From an uncultured Acetatifactor sp. (GTDB lineage Bacteria; Bacillota; Clostridia; Lachnospirales; Lachnospiraceae), in assembly GCA_910578185.1 (NCBI GenBank), contig CAJTPN010000018.1, positions 12,632 to 70,713 on the forward strand: a DNA stretch of 58,082 nucleotides, given 5' to 3'. Below the pieces are notes generated by a model. It worked only from the letters and a program-made list of their open reading frames with translations, was not told the origin of the DNA and made no database searches. The translations under genes and the position numbers were made by a program. Of this stretch, positions 42,925 to 52,021 are shown in pieces. The first letter of the stretch is position 1, and every line of letters starts with the position of its first letter.

Positions 42925-45093
42925 TCAAAACCTGACACTTTCTCTCTCCTCATCCTGTTTTATGTCCTCTAAATGCACACAGCGGCTGCTCCAATTCACC
43001 AGTTTCAGCCCCGTGACCCGATTCCGGGCCGCCATTCCCAAGCGGTATTTTCCTTCCGGAACCGCGCCTTTCTTGACTTCCACCCAAAAGCCACACAAGG
43101 CCACGTTCTCCTGATCCGGCATATTTTCCTCCAGATCGGGGCGATATTGGCCGGAAAGCCTTACCGCATATATTTCTCCCGACCCTTCCGGCTCCCGTCC
43201 AAGCAACAGCGTCCGCTCATAGGAGGCATTATTGTCCCCCAATATCACACCATACCCCAGAATTACCCTGTCACGGCAATCTTCCACCCGCACCATCAGA
43301 CACGGATCCTGGCGATAGGTTTCCGTAGAAATCAGGGACGCCTCTCCCGCCTTTTGCACCAGGTTGCCCGCGGTCAGATACGCCGGACGAATTCCCGTAT
43401 CCAGCCCCTCCCTGTTCAGACAGGGCGAATAATAGGGATCCTTATTCTCCATCCCCGGGTGCCTGTGATAAAGCCTGCTGCGCTCCTGCCGCAGCCTTTC
43501 TTGCTTTTCCGGCGCCTCGTCGTTTCCCCTGCTTAAGGATTCATAGTGATAGGCATATATGTCATTGGCGCACACATTGCGGTACCCCAGCTCATGCAGT
43601 CGGAAGCAGAAATCCACATCGTTAAAGGCTACTTCCAATTCCTCCGCAAACCCCCCTGCCTTCAGGTACTTTTCCTTTTCTACCATAAGACATGCCGCCG
43701 TCACGGCAAGCACATTGTGCCGCCCTCTGTTTGCGCCGTAATAATAACTGCAGCCGTCCTCCATAAACTGCAGTTTATGCACCGGTCCCATGGGAAGATT
43801 GGTGATCCCTGCATGTTGTATGCGGCAGGAATCGGGATAATAGAGCTTCATTCCAACCGCCCCCGTGTTGGGCCGGGCAGCCAACGCTGCCAGATACTCC
43901 ATACAGCCGGGCGAAACCAGCTCCACATCGTCGTTTAAAAAAAGCAGGATATCACCTTTGGCCCGGGCCGCCCCCAGATTGCACAGTCGAGAAAAATTGA
44001 ACCCCTGGGGCTGATAGAGGTATGTGACCTGAAAGTCTGTTTTCTCAATCAACGCTTCCGTCCGTTTCTTGTTTTCCCCGCTGCTTCCGTTGTCAACCAG
44101 CACCACCTCAAAGGAAAGCGGCTCCTCCCAATCAGCGGCAACTTCACAGCCCTTCAGACATCTTTCCAGTATATCAGGATGGTCCCTGGAGGGAATCACC
44201 ACAGAAACCCTGGGCCTGCGCTCCTTGTCCAAGGCCTTTGTTCCTGACGCCGCTTCCCTGTCTTCCGCCCCATAGCCGCTATGGTTCACCAGATTCCGGA
44301 ACTCCCTCAAAAGTACCTTTCGCCCCTCCTCCAGAAAGGCCGTGGAATGCAAAAATTTTTCCTGCTCCCCGGGACTATCGCAGTGAAAAAGAATTCGCCT
44401 CAGATGTCCCACCGGGTTCTCTTTTCCATACTGGTCCACAGCCAGCTTCACGCACAGATGCATCCACTTTTCATAGTCCGCCAAGTTCGCAGCTTGGTAG
44501 AACAAAAGCGCCTCCGTCCCTTCCCTTTCCACAAGACAGAAGGGCTGTCCGTTCCCACGGCATCCGCCATCCGTGGACTTCTCTCCAGGGGCGGCTCCGC
44601 CCCACAAGGCTTCTGTTTTTTCAAACAACTCCGTTCGTATAATCGTCACACTGCCAAAATAAAAAAAGCTCTCCAACAGATCCGGGGACCACTCCGGCTT
44701 AAACCAGGGCAGGCGCCTCTTTTCATAGGAAACCGCCCCCTTTTCCCCTGCGCCGTCACAGACGTCCTCATCCCCATAGAAGAGCATGACTTCCGGATGT
44801 GCGGCAAAGTAATCTCTGATACAGGACTGCAAATCCGCCCCAAACGCCCCCCGGCTGGCGCAGAGAATTCTGTATCCGCTATCCTCTTCCGGACGGTTTT
44901 TGATTCCATCTTTCGCCCCATACGCTCCCTGTATCCCCTCTACATGGCCAACCGGCCAAAGTCCGCCGTCATTGGCTCGCTCCTGCCCGGCTGCCCATGC
45001 TCCATAGGTAATCTTTTTTTTCGCCAAAAGCCTCCCGTAGCGCGCATTCTCCTTTTCCGTCAGCACCTGCTTTACCAAATTCTTAATGCCCAA
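42925..45093 (-). CDS. Large GT2 glycosyltransferase (rhamnosyltransferase-like)
   Basis: This 722-residue protein has an N-terminal degenerate GT-like region (AAHPEVMLFYGDEDVCDGAG, then PWFKPEWSPDLLESFFYFG). A canonical GT2 domain at about residues 300-570 reads RVSVVIPSRDHPDILERCLK, VLVDNGSSGENKKRTE, LLFLNDDVELVSP and FNDVDFCFRLHELGYRNV. A C-terminal beta-rich domain of about 130 residues follows. Several Gly/Glu-rich stretches (for example WGGAAPGEKSTDGGCRGNG) look inserted. GGAGCGGCG lies before the ATG. It acts between the methyltransferase-kinase and the two-domain GT. Confidence 0.85.
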   Translation of the reverse strand: MGIKNLVKQVLTEKENARYGRLLAKKKITYGAWAAGQERANDGGLWPVGHVEGIQGAYGAKDGIKNRPEEDSGYRILCASRGAFGADLQSCIRDYFAAHPEVMLFYGDEDVCDGAGEKGAVSYEKRRLPWFKPEWSPDLLESFFYFGSVTIIRTELFEKTEALWGGAAPGEKSTDGGCRGNGQPFCLVEREGTEALLFYQAANLADYEKWMHLCVKLAVDQYGKENPVGHLRRILFHCDSPGEQEKFLHSTAFLEEGRKVLLREFRNLVNHSGYGAEDREAASGTKALDKERRPRVSVVIPSRDHPDILERCLKGCEVAADWEEPLSFEVVLVDNGSSGENKKRTEALIEKTDFQVTYLYQPQGFNFSRLCNLGAARAKGDILLFLNDDVELVSPGCMEYLAALAARPNTGAVGMKLYYPDSCRIQHAGITNLPMGPVHKLQFMEDGCSYYYGANRGRHNVLAVTAACLMVEKEKYLKAGGFAEELEVAFNDVDFCFRLHELGYRNVCANDIYAYHYESLSRGNDEAPEKQERLRQERSRLYHRHPGMENKDPYYSPCLNREGLDTGIRPAYLTAGNLVQKAGEASLISTETYRQDPCLMVRVEDCRDRVILGYGVILGDNNASYERTLLLGREPEGSGEIYAVRLSGQYRPDLEENMPDQENVALCGFWVEVKKGAVPEGKYRLGMAARNRVTGLKLVNWSSRCVHLEDIKQDEERESVRF

Positions 45094-45108
45094 TCCGCCG
45101 CTCCTTTA

Positions 45109-47457
45109 TTATGCCCCAAATAATCCTCTAACTTTCCCCTCCGCCAGATCCTGCGCCATGTCTAACGGCAGGCGAATCACCTCCAGGCGGACGCTCAGTA
45201 TTCCCTGTTCCTTACGGTTTTTTTCTCCCAGTGCAATGCTTATATTGGGGTCGTCCGTGGCAAATACAATGCATGGATACTCTCCTCCCACATCCGTCCG
45301 CGCCCCTCTTACCACACGGCCATTGGCGGCAAGCACCTTTTTCTTGTAAAGCGGCACTTCCTCCCCCTCAAAGGTCATCTCTCTGATCTTTACCGCACAG
45401 GGACACATTCCCGGGTCAATCCGTATCTTCTTCACATCGGCGCCCACCTGCAATTTCAGGGTAATCCGACTTTCTCCCTGATAGGCATCCTTGATGAAAT
45501 AAGATTGCTCCTCGCTGTATCCGCCGCCTCTATCCTCGTAAATCTGCACCTGACCAATCTGCCCGGGCTCCTCATATTTGTCAATCCACTTTTGAGGAAC
45601 AATCGTTCTGTATCCAATCCTTTCCCGCATTTCCCCCATGGACAAACGTTCTCCTGTCACAAAATGCTGGAAGTCACGCTCTTGTTCCTGATACCCGCAT
45701 GCAGTCGCCTCTGTGATGCCCAATTCTTTCAGCACAAGCTCAGGGTTCATCTTACTCCGTTTCGCGTCCTCCAGCAAATAGCAATACACCGCCCGGTAGG
45801 CAAGCTCTTTTGTGTCGATAGCTCTTCCGAATGTCCATTCGTAATCAATCAGGGTCCACCTCTCCGCCGCTTCGCCGCCCTCTAAAGGTATGTTCTCTTC
45901 CGTGCTCACCAGGATATTGGAAAATGCCAGATCAAAGTCGGCTGCAGGATATTCGCTGTGATAACCGATCCGCTCCACATACTGCCGAAAATACTGATGG
46001 AACCCCTCACAATCATCTCTTTCCAGACATCTGTCCATAAGCTCCGACAGCAAAGTGCCCTGGACAAATTCAAACTGGGCATAAAGCCCCTTCTCATCTT
46101 CCACCAACACACAGCGATTGATTTCCAGGTTTCCTCCCCGATACCTCTCCGTCAGGCTCTCACAGGCCGCTGCCATCCCCCTCACATGCTCTTGGGCCGC
46201 AGGACTCATAGGATATTTCCGCACACAAACGGTACCGGGATGCCGTACCCCTGGAGCCATACCATACCTGCCTGCCAAAACCTCACTGCCTGGCACACAT
46301 ATTCCCCCATATCGCCTCACCTGGGATCTGTCCTCCGCCACAATCTCTGTTCGTATGGCATACTCCGGAGCGCGATCGTTGGAATACTTTACATATTTTG
46401 TATCAAATCCCTTTCCCACCACTGCCAGGTAAGAATTGGCAAACACTGGGAACAATCCGTCCTCCACCAATCCGTCGAAAGCGTGTTTTTCATCGAACAG
46501 CAGCATTCTGTCCCTGTCAAAGTTCCGCAGGTTGGTACACAATTCGCCTTTCTTGGGCTGGTACTCATCACTGTACAGGGCGGTCATAAACTTATAATCC
46601 GGATAGGGATAATAAAAATGCCATTCTTCCACGCCGCAGCGCAAAAAAATCCCCTCAAGCCCCTCCCTGCTGAAAGTGCGGACACCTCCCCCAGCCTCAT
46701 AGTTCTCAATCCCCGAAAAATAGGTCCCCAGATGATCCTCTTTACAACCGGCAAAGTACTTAAGACCATATCGGTTTTCTATGGCAATCAGTATCCTTCC
46801 CTCCGGCGCCAGATGCTTTAAAAGGATCTTTAAAAAATCTTCGTACGGCGTATCCCCTTCCATATAACTCCTGGCATATTCAAAGACGCCGATCAAAAAA
46901 ATATAGTCATAATCCATGGGAAGTGCAGGCTCAATATCCTTAAAATTCCCCACATGAATTGTCACATTGTCACAACACTTGTTTCTGTAAGCATTGATCT
47001 GGCTTCTCTTCTTTGAAAGCTCCACGCAGGTAACGGTTCCGGCCCTGCGTGCCAGCGCGCCCGTAATGGCGCCGCACCCGCTTCCCACTTCCAGCACCTT
47101 TGCCCCGGTTCCATGGATTCTTCTCCCTTTTCCGCCATTTGTGGAATCCGTTTTTTCTTGCCGGAGGCTGCCCCCATCCGACGGGGAATGAGATGCGCCC
47201 GCCCCTCCGACATCCTTTCCTTTTCCGCTGTCAGCACGCCCGCCAGACATGGGAATCCAGTCCACAATGTTTTCCCGCAGGGACGATAAATGATATAAAA
47301 TCGGCCAGCTCTTCCGTTCCTCTATTATTTTCCCATACTCCCCAGGCACATTATTCTTCACAATATCCAGCAGTTCATCTTCTACTGCGCCGTCACAGTA
47401 CAGATCCTTTCCCGAATATTTCTCATAGTCCAAGCGGACCTTTCCGATTTCTTCCAT
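45109..47457 (-). CDS. Methyltransferase-kinase fusion, WbdD-like chain terminator
   Basis: This is a 782-residue multidomain protein. Residues about 45-290 are a SAM methyltransferase (motif I KVLEVGSGCGAITGALARRA, then DYIFLIGVFEY and APEGRILIAIENRYGLKYFAG). Residues about 385-580 look like an APH/eukaryote-type kinase: Lys in CVRKYPMSP, hinge-like FEFVQGTLLSELMD, catalytic loop FDLAFSNILV (D-x4-N at 509-514) and the metal Asp in WTLIDYEWTF (538). The last 200 residues are a beta-rich module. The order methyltransferase then kinase matches WbdD, which caps O9a antigen with methyl phosphate before Wzt-dependent export, and wzt is the adjacent gene. A hydrophilic block at residues 71-117 is inserted before motif I. 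The start at 47457 has GAGGG nine bases upstream. Confidence 0.8.
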   Translation of the reverse strand: MEEIGKVRLDYEKYSGKDLYCDGAVEDELLDIVKNNVPGEYGKIIEERKSWPILYHLSSLRENIVDWIPMSGGRADSGKGKDVGGAGASHSPSDGGSLRQEKTDSTNGGKGRRIHGTGAKVLEVGSGCGAITGALARRAGTVTCVELSKKRSQINAYRNKCCDNVTIHVGNFKDIEPALPMDYDYIFLIGVFEYARSYMEGDTPYEDFLKILLKHLAPEGRILIAIENRYGLKYFAGCKEDHLGTYFSGIENYEAGGGVRTFSREGLEGIFLRCGVEEWHFYYPYPDYKFMTALYSDEYQPKKGELCTNLRNFDRDRMLLFDEKHAFDGLVEDGLFPVFANSYLAVVGKGFDTKYVKYSNDRAPEYAIRTEIVAEDRSQVRRYGGICVPGSEVLAGRYGMAPGVRHPGTVCVRKYPMSPAAQEHVRGMAAACESLTERYRGGNLEINRCVLVEDEKGLYAQFEFVQGTLLSELMDRCLERDDCEGFHQYFRQYVERIGYHSEYPAADFDLAFSNILVSTEENIPLEGGEAAERWTLIDYEWTFGRAIDTKELAYRAVYCYLLEDAKRSKMNPELVLKELGITEATACGYQEQERDFQHFVTGERLSMGEMRERIGYRTIVPQKWIDKYEEPGQIGQVQIYEDRGGGYSEEQSYFIKDAYQGESRITLKLQVGADVKKIRIDPGMCPCAVKIREMTFEGEEVPLYKKKVLAANGRVVRGARTDVGGEYPCIVFATDDPNISIALGEKNRKEQGILSVRLEVIRLPLDMAQDLAEGKVRGLFGA

Positions 47458-47618
47458 AAGCCATAACCCTCTTCCTATTCTCCGACCTTGGCACACCCCC
47501 ATAAACCGCACAGTTCTGCAGCATATCTGAAACTTGCTTTCCCGGAGGTGTTGGCCACGGACACAAAATGCACGCCGTCCCATCCATTCTTTGACCATGT
47601 CCGGAACCATCCCGGCTT

Positions 47619-49022
47619 TTATTGCAGTTGTGTCTCCTGCTCTCCGCCGCTTATTTTCTCCGCTGCCACGTCCTCCACCTTCACTCTGGATTCCATATCA
47701 TAATACCCCACCGTGTCCTTATCCGACACCACCGTAACCGCCAGCACGTCATACAGCCTGTGGTATACCTCAAACACATCTCCCCGATAGCCTGTAACCC
47801 CCAAGGACAGCAGATATTCTCCTCCCTGAATGTTCATCTTCTGGGTAAAGGTGATATCCTTCACCTGCCCCGCCTCCGCACTCTCCAGATATGCCTTTTC
47901 GATCATGGAATTGGTACCTGTAATTTCTACGCCGATGGCATTTTTGATGGAAAATGCAAAAATAGGCGCCGGAATATGCTCATGAAATTTCACACGCATA
48001 TGCAGTGTGAAAATACTTCCCTTTATCACCGCCGCCGTCCGCACACCGACGTCATCCGTCAGATAGAAATCAACGATTTGGGCCTGTCTGGTGCCGTAAT
48101 CCAATCCGCCGGTTCCCTCGCCGGACTTTCCTTCCGCATCCTGCCCTCCTGCGGCCCTATCCTCCCCGGAGCCTGCTTCCTCCTGCAGCTCCTCGGGCAA
48201 GCTGCCCTGCAGCTTCTCGGGAAATTCATACTGTCCCACCAGAACGCGCTTATAGGCATCTATCATTTCCTTGGGAGAACCCTCCCCAAGAAGGGTACCC
48301 CTGTTCAGCAGAAACACTCTGTCGCAATATTTACTGATACTGCTTAAGTCATGGCTTACAAACACAATGGTCTTTCCCAGCTTCTTGAATTCTTCAAACT
48401 TATGATAACACTTTGCCTGAAAAAACACATCTCCCACAGATAGGGCCTCATCCACAATCAAAATTTCCGGCTCAATGTTGATGGCCACCGCAAACGCAAG
48501 CCGGACAAACATACCGCTGGAATAAGTCTTCACCGGCTGATTGACATAATCCCCAATGTCAGCAAATTTAAGGATCGCCGGAAGCTTTTCGTCAATCTCC
48601 TTCTGGGAGAATCCCATCATGGTTCCGTTTAAGTACACATTTTCAATCCCATTGTACTCCATGTTAAACCCGGCGCCCAACTCCAGCAGGGCAGAGATAC
48701 GTCCTTCCACCCTGACCCGACCCGAGGTGGGATTCAATACGCCGGTAATGATCTTCAGCAGGGTCGATTTTCCCGAACCGTTGGTGCCGATGATCCCCGC
48801 CGTCTCCCCCTTGCGGATTTGCAGACTGACGCCGTTTAAAGCATAGTGCAGCTTATGCGCCTGTTTTTTGCCAAAGCCAAATGCCTCCTTTAATCGATCC
48901 TTGGGCTTATCATAGAGTTTATATATTTTTACCACATTATCCACTTCTATGGCGTCTAAGGGCGCTTCTCTCTTTTCACCCTCCTGCTGCTCTTCCGCAG
49001 CCCGGTATTGCTTCTTATCCAT
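47619..49022 (-). CDS. wzt: Polysaccharide ABC exporter ATPase with C-terminal cargo domain (Wzt)
   Basis: This 467-residue protein starts with an ABC ATPase (Walker A GTNGSGKST, signature TYSSGMFVRLAFA, Walker B ILIVDEALSVGD, H-loop FVSHD). A C-terminal Wzt-type beta-sandwich (IVDFYLTDDVGVRTAAVIKG to the C-terminus) recognises the end of the polysaccharide in O9a-type systems. The Glu/Gly-rich segment at about 48085-48225 joins the two parts. ATG 49022 has AGGTGA upstream. Its cargo domain and the methyltransferase-kinase next door suggest that a capped end is the export signal. Confidence 0.92.
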   Translation of the reverse strand: MDKKQYRAAEEQQEGEKREAPLDAIEVDNVVKIYKLYDKPKDRLKEAFGFGKKQAHKLHYALNGVSLQIRKGETAGIIGTNGSGKSTLLKIITGVLNPTSGRVRVEGRISALLELGAGFNMEYNGIENVYLNGTMMGFSQKEIDEKLPAILKFADIGDYVNQPVKTYSSGMFVRLAFAVAINIEPEILIVDEALSVGDVFFQAKCYHKFEEFKKLGKTIVFVSHDLSSISKYCDRVFLLNRGTLLGEGSPKEMIDAYKRVLVGQYEFPEKLQGSLPEELQEEAGSGEDRAAGGQDAEGKSGEGTGGLDYGTRQAQIVDFYLTDDVGVRTAAVIKGSIFTLHMRVKFHEHIPAPIFAFSIKNAIGVEITGTNSMIEKAYLESAEAGQVKDITFTQKMNIQGGEYLLSLGVTGYRGDVFEVYHRLYDVLAVTVVSDKDTVGYYDMESRVKVEDVAAEKISGGEQETQLQ

Positions 49023-49059
49023 ACGCACATCACCTCACAGCCGACCTATATGAACGCAT

Positions 49060-50079
49060 TTACAATACATCCGCAAAATGCACCTTCAGCCTCTTAAACA
49101 CCGCAGCTCCGATACCAAACAGCACCACGGTCACAATCCAGAAATACATGGTGGAAAAAAAGTCCTGGAAAAACCATTGTTCCCCGTAAACAGCACTGCG
49201 ATAACCGTTCACAATATACACCAGGGGGTTCAATTTCAGCACCACAAGCCAGTCCGTATGAAGCGCGTCAATGTTCCACAGAATCGGTGTAGCCCACATT
49301 CCGATCTGCAGCGCAATATTGATAATCTGAGACAGATCCTTGAAAAAAACCACAATGGAGCAGGAGGTATAGCAAAGGGCCAGCACAAAAATAAACAGAC
49401 AGAAACTATAATACACAATCTGAATGGTATAAACGGTGGGATAATAGCCGTAAATGGCCGCCACGACAAGCAGCACCACCACAAAAAACACATGGATAAA
49501 GGTCGCCGCTATGATTTTGATAATGGGCAGGATGCTGATCTTAAATACCACCTTTTTGACCAGGTAATTGTATTCGAGCATGGCGTTTGTACCGTTGTTC
49601 AGCGCCTCGCTGAAATAAAACCAAGGCACCAGTCCCGCCGTGAGAAACAGAACAAAGGGTACATCATCCGTACCCCTCCCCGTGTTTCCCATAATTCTGT
49701 CAAAGACAATATAGTACATGGCCACCGTTACCACCGGCTGAACCATGGCCCAAACCGCCCCCATATAAGACCCTGCATACCTCTTCTTGAAATCATTTTT
49801 CGCCAGCTTCCAGATTAGATGTCTGCTCTGATACAGTTCCACCGGAAGGGTGGTAAACTTCTCATAGCATTTTGCAAATATCAGACAGGACGCCAAAATC
49901 ACCAGACAAGAGAGAATCTTTTTTACCAGCTCTTCCCGGGGATCTGCTCCGGGTCCGGGATTTTGATGTGTGATGATAATCACCGCCATCAAAATCCCGG
50001 TCAGCGAAAATATGGTAATTCCGCCTTTCTTGCTCATCTTCATGTCCCACACACCCCGCAGCAGATTAGATTTACGCAT
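49060..50079 (-). CDS. wzm: Polysaccharide ABC exporter permease (Wzm)
   Basis: This 339-residue ABC-2 permease has about eight hydrophobic helices. The ABC-2 signature segment LAKNDFKKRYAGSYMGAVWA, the amphipathic loop AGLVPWFYFSEALNNGTNAM and the C-terminal helices LNPLVYIVNGYRSAVYGEQW are typical of Wzm/TagG proteins. Two extra N-terminal helices precede the standard fold (residues about 18-70), a small difference from Wzm. The ATG at 50079 overlaps the end of rfbC by 8 bases; MKMSKKGG at 50043 is an alternative. Confidence 0.9.
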   Translation of the reverse strand: MRKSNLLRGVWDMKMSKKGGITIFSLTGILMAVIIITHQNPGPGADPREELVKKILSCLVILASCLIFAKCYEKFTTLPVELYQSRHLIWKLAKNDFKKRYAGSYMGAVWAMVQPVVTVAMYYIVFDRIMGNTGRGTDDVPFVLFLTAGLVPWFYFSEALNNGTNAMLEYNYLVKKVVFKISILPIIKIIAATFIHVFFVVVLLVVAAIYGYYPTVYTIQIVYYSFCLFIFVLALCYTSCSIVVFFKDLSQIINIALQIGMWATPILWNIDALHTDWLVVLKLNPLVYIVNGYRSAVYGEQWFFQDFFSTMYFWIVTVVLFGIGAAVFKRLKVHFADVL

Positions 50080-50626
50080 TACGAAACTGATCCAATCCGC
50101 TCCAGTTTTTGTCACGGTCAATCATGATCAGTTCCATCCCCTCCGGAATGGGCCATTCAATCCCGATGGCAGGATCGTCATAGGCAATACCGCCCTCGTC
50201 GCCAGGATGATAGAAATCGGTGCACTTATAGCAAAATTCGGCATAATCCGACAATACCAGATATCCATGTGCAAAATGTTTGGGTACAAAAAACTGCTTC
50301 TTATTTTCCTCGGAAAGAATTTCGCCATGCCACTTGCCAAAAGTAGAGGAACCTTCCCGCAGATCCACCGCCACATCGAACACCTGGCCCCGGATCACTC
50401 TGACCAGCTTGTCCTGGGCATACTGTTTCTGAAAGTGAAGTCCCCGCAGCACACCCTTTGTGCCGGAGGATTGGTTATCCTGCACAAATACCTGGGGAAT
50501 TCCCGCCGCCTTGTACGCCTCATAGTGATATGACTCGTAGAAATACCCTCTGGCATCCCCGAATACGCTGGGCGTTATAATCTTCAGACCTTCTATTTCA
50601 CAAGTTTCCACTTTGATTTCTCCCAT
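50072..50626 (-). CDS. rfbC: dTDP-4-dehydrorhamnose 3,5-epimerase
   Basis: This 184-residue cupin makes dTDP-4-dehydro-beta-L-rhamnose, the step after RmlB. Recognisable pieces are PSVFGDARGYFYESYHYEAY, FVQDNQSSGTKGVLRGLHFQ with the catalytic His, and PKHFAHGYLVLSDYAEFCYK. AAGGAG lies nine bases before the ATG; an upstream 34-residue extension has no support. It sits between the GH25 gene and wzm. Confidence 0.95.
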   Translation of the reverse strand: MGEIKVETCEIEGLKIITPSVFGDARGYFYESYHYEAYKAAGIPQVFVQDNQSSGTKGVLRGLHFQKQYAQDKLVRVIRGQVFDVAVDLREGSSTFGKWHGEILSEENKKQFFVPKHFAHGYLVLSDYAEFCYKCTDFYHPGDEGGIAYDDPAIGIEWPIPEGMELIMIDRDKNWSGLDQFRNA

Positions 50627-50749
50627 TGTAACATACTCCTTATTTTCTCTTGTTTTATTTTCATGGGCCGTCAAATGCTCTCTCACTGACAAAATACCGC
50701 TCAATTCAGCCCGTTTGATTCCCTTCATCCTGTCCGGACAGATCCGTTC

Positions 50750-52021
50750 TCATTCCCCCCGGTCATAGCTGATACTTATATCCACATTGCCGGAAATACC
50801 GTCTATGCTGCCCTTGGAGGTATACTGCCACATGTGGTAGTAACCCTGGTAGAGCGGCGCACTGCGATATTCCGCAAGCCAGATGTAATAATTTTCCAGC
50901 TGATTCACATACAGATTGTTATTATACCAGTTGCGGCTGGCATAAACGCCGGCGCTGTAACCGGCATTTACTACAGTTCGGCAAAATGCCTCGCACACAA
51001 GCGTCCTTGTCTGCGGATCCAGACCGTCCGCCCTGCCATCGCCTCCGGCCCCTTCCGTATCTATAAACACCGGATAATCCAGCCGATATTCCCTGATCAG
51101 TTCCAGCACTGCGGACGCTTCCTCCACCGCCTCCACCTCGTTCACCGCCTGGGTAAAGAAATATACGCCAACTGGTATCCCGCTGGCAGTTGCCCCCTTC
51201 ATGTTGGCGGCAAAATACGGATCCACCACCAGGCTGCCCGTCACCGATCCCCGGTATCCCGCACGGATAATGGCAAATTCGACCCCGGCGTTTTTCACCC
51301 GGTCCCAATCAATCTCTCCATTCCATTTGGACACATCAATACCCACTCTGGTTTTGCCGGAGGTATTTTGGAGTTTCTGAATTTCCGTCTTGTCCGCATC
51401 CGCAACGGCTTCCGCCACGGCGGTATCCTCCGCCTCCGCGTCAATGTCTTCCTCCGTCATGAGTAACAGAGAAATATCCCCGATGGCAACATACTCCACT
51501 CTGTCCTTGACCCGAACCCTGGTCTCGTTTCCAGGCACACGATAGCCGTCAATGGGCAAAAGCTCCACATAATACTCTCCGGCCGGAAGATCACCGATAT
51601 AAATTACCCCGTCCTTGTCCAGATCCTTGTATTCCCCGAGCCCTTCCAGTTTCACAAAAAAGCTCTCCCCCGTAACCGGTTCTCCCTGAATATCCACGAT
51701 CTGAATTCGAAGGTCCTTCTCCACGGAAGTCACCATAAGGGACAGTCGTATCCCGTTCTCCCTGGCCGATTCCAAAACCGGATTCACCTCCCGGTCAAAA
51801 AAGGTGTTGTCCTTCAGAAACCCTGACAGGTCGTCACCGATCTGTCCTTGCGGAATATCCTGTCCGTTGCCGTGCTGTAAACCGTCTCCGGGAACCGCAG
51901 TTGCAGCCGGAGGCCTGCTTCCCCTTGGGTGATCCGTGTTGGTATAGATCACAAACGCCGACACCAGCAGAATGACGGCCATGGAAGACAATATGGCCAT
52001 TGTGCGCAATCTAGAGTCCAT
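50750..52021 (-). CDS. Membrane-anchored GH25 muramidase inside the dTDP-rhamnose operon
   Basis: This 423-residue protein has a short N-terminus, one membrane helix (MAILSSMAVILLVSAFVIYT), a Gly/Pro-rich linker, a beta-sandwich of about 90 residues resembling a SpaA/prealbumin-like domain (GVIYIGDLPAGEYYVELLPI), an acidic linker and a GH25 lysozyme domain (about 230-423). The active-site acids are in VGIDVSKWNGEIDW and YPVFIDTEGAGG, and the C-terminus is WQYTSKGSIDGISGNVDISI. It would cut the glycan chains of peptidoglycan from the outer side. Its ATG overlaps the rfbA stop by 11 bases. The GH25 part is closely similar to that of the protein at 54235. Confidence 0.9.
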   Translation of the reverse strand: MDSRLRTMAILSSMAVILLVSAFVIYTNTDHPRGSRPPAATAVPGDGLQHGNGQDIPQGQIGDDLSGFLKDNTFFDREVNPVLESARENGIRLSLMVTSVEKDLRIQIVDIQGEPVTGESFFVKLEGLGEYKDLDKDGVIYIGDLPAGEYYVELLPIDGYRVPGNETRVRVKDRVEYVAIGDISLLLMTEEDIDAEAEDTAVAEAVADADKTEIQKLQNTSGKTRVGIDVSKWNGEIDWDRVKNAGVEFAIIRAGYRGSVTGSLVVDPYFAANMKGATASGIPVGVYFFTQAVNEVEAVEEASAVLELIREYRLDYPVFIDTEGAGGDGRADGLDPQTRTLVCEAFCRTVVNAGYSAGVYASRNWYNNNLYVNQLENYYIWLAEYRSAPLYQGYYHMWQYTSKGSIDGISGNVDISISYDRGE

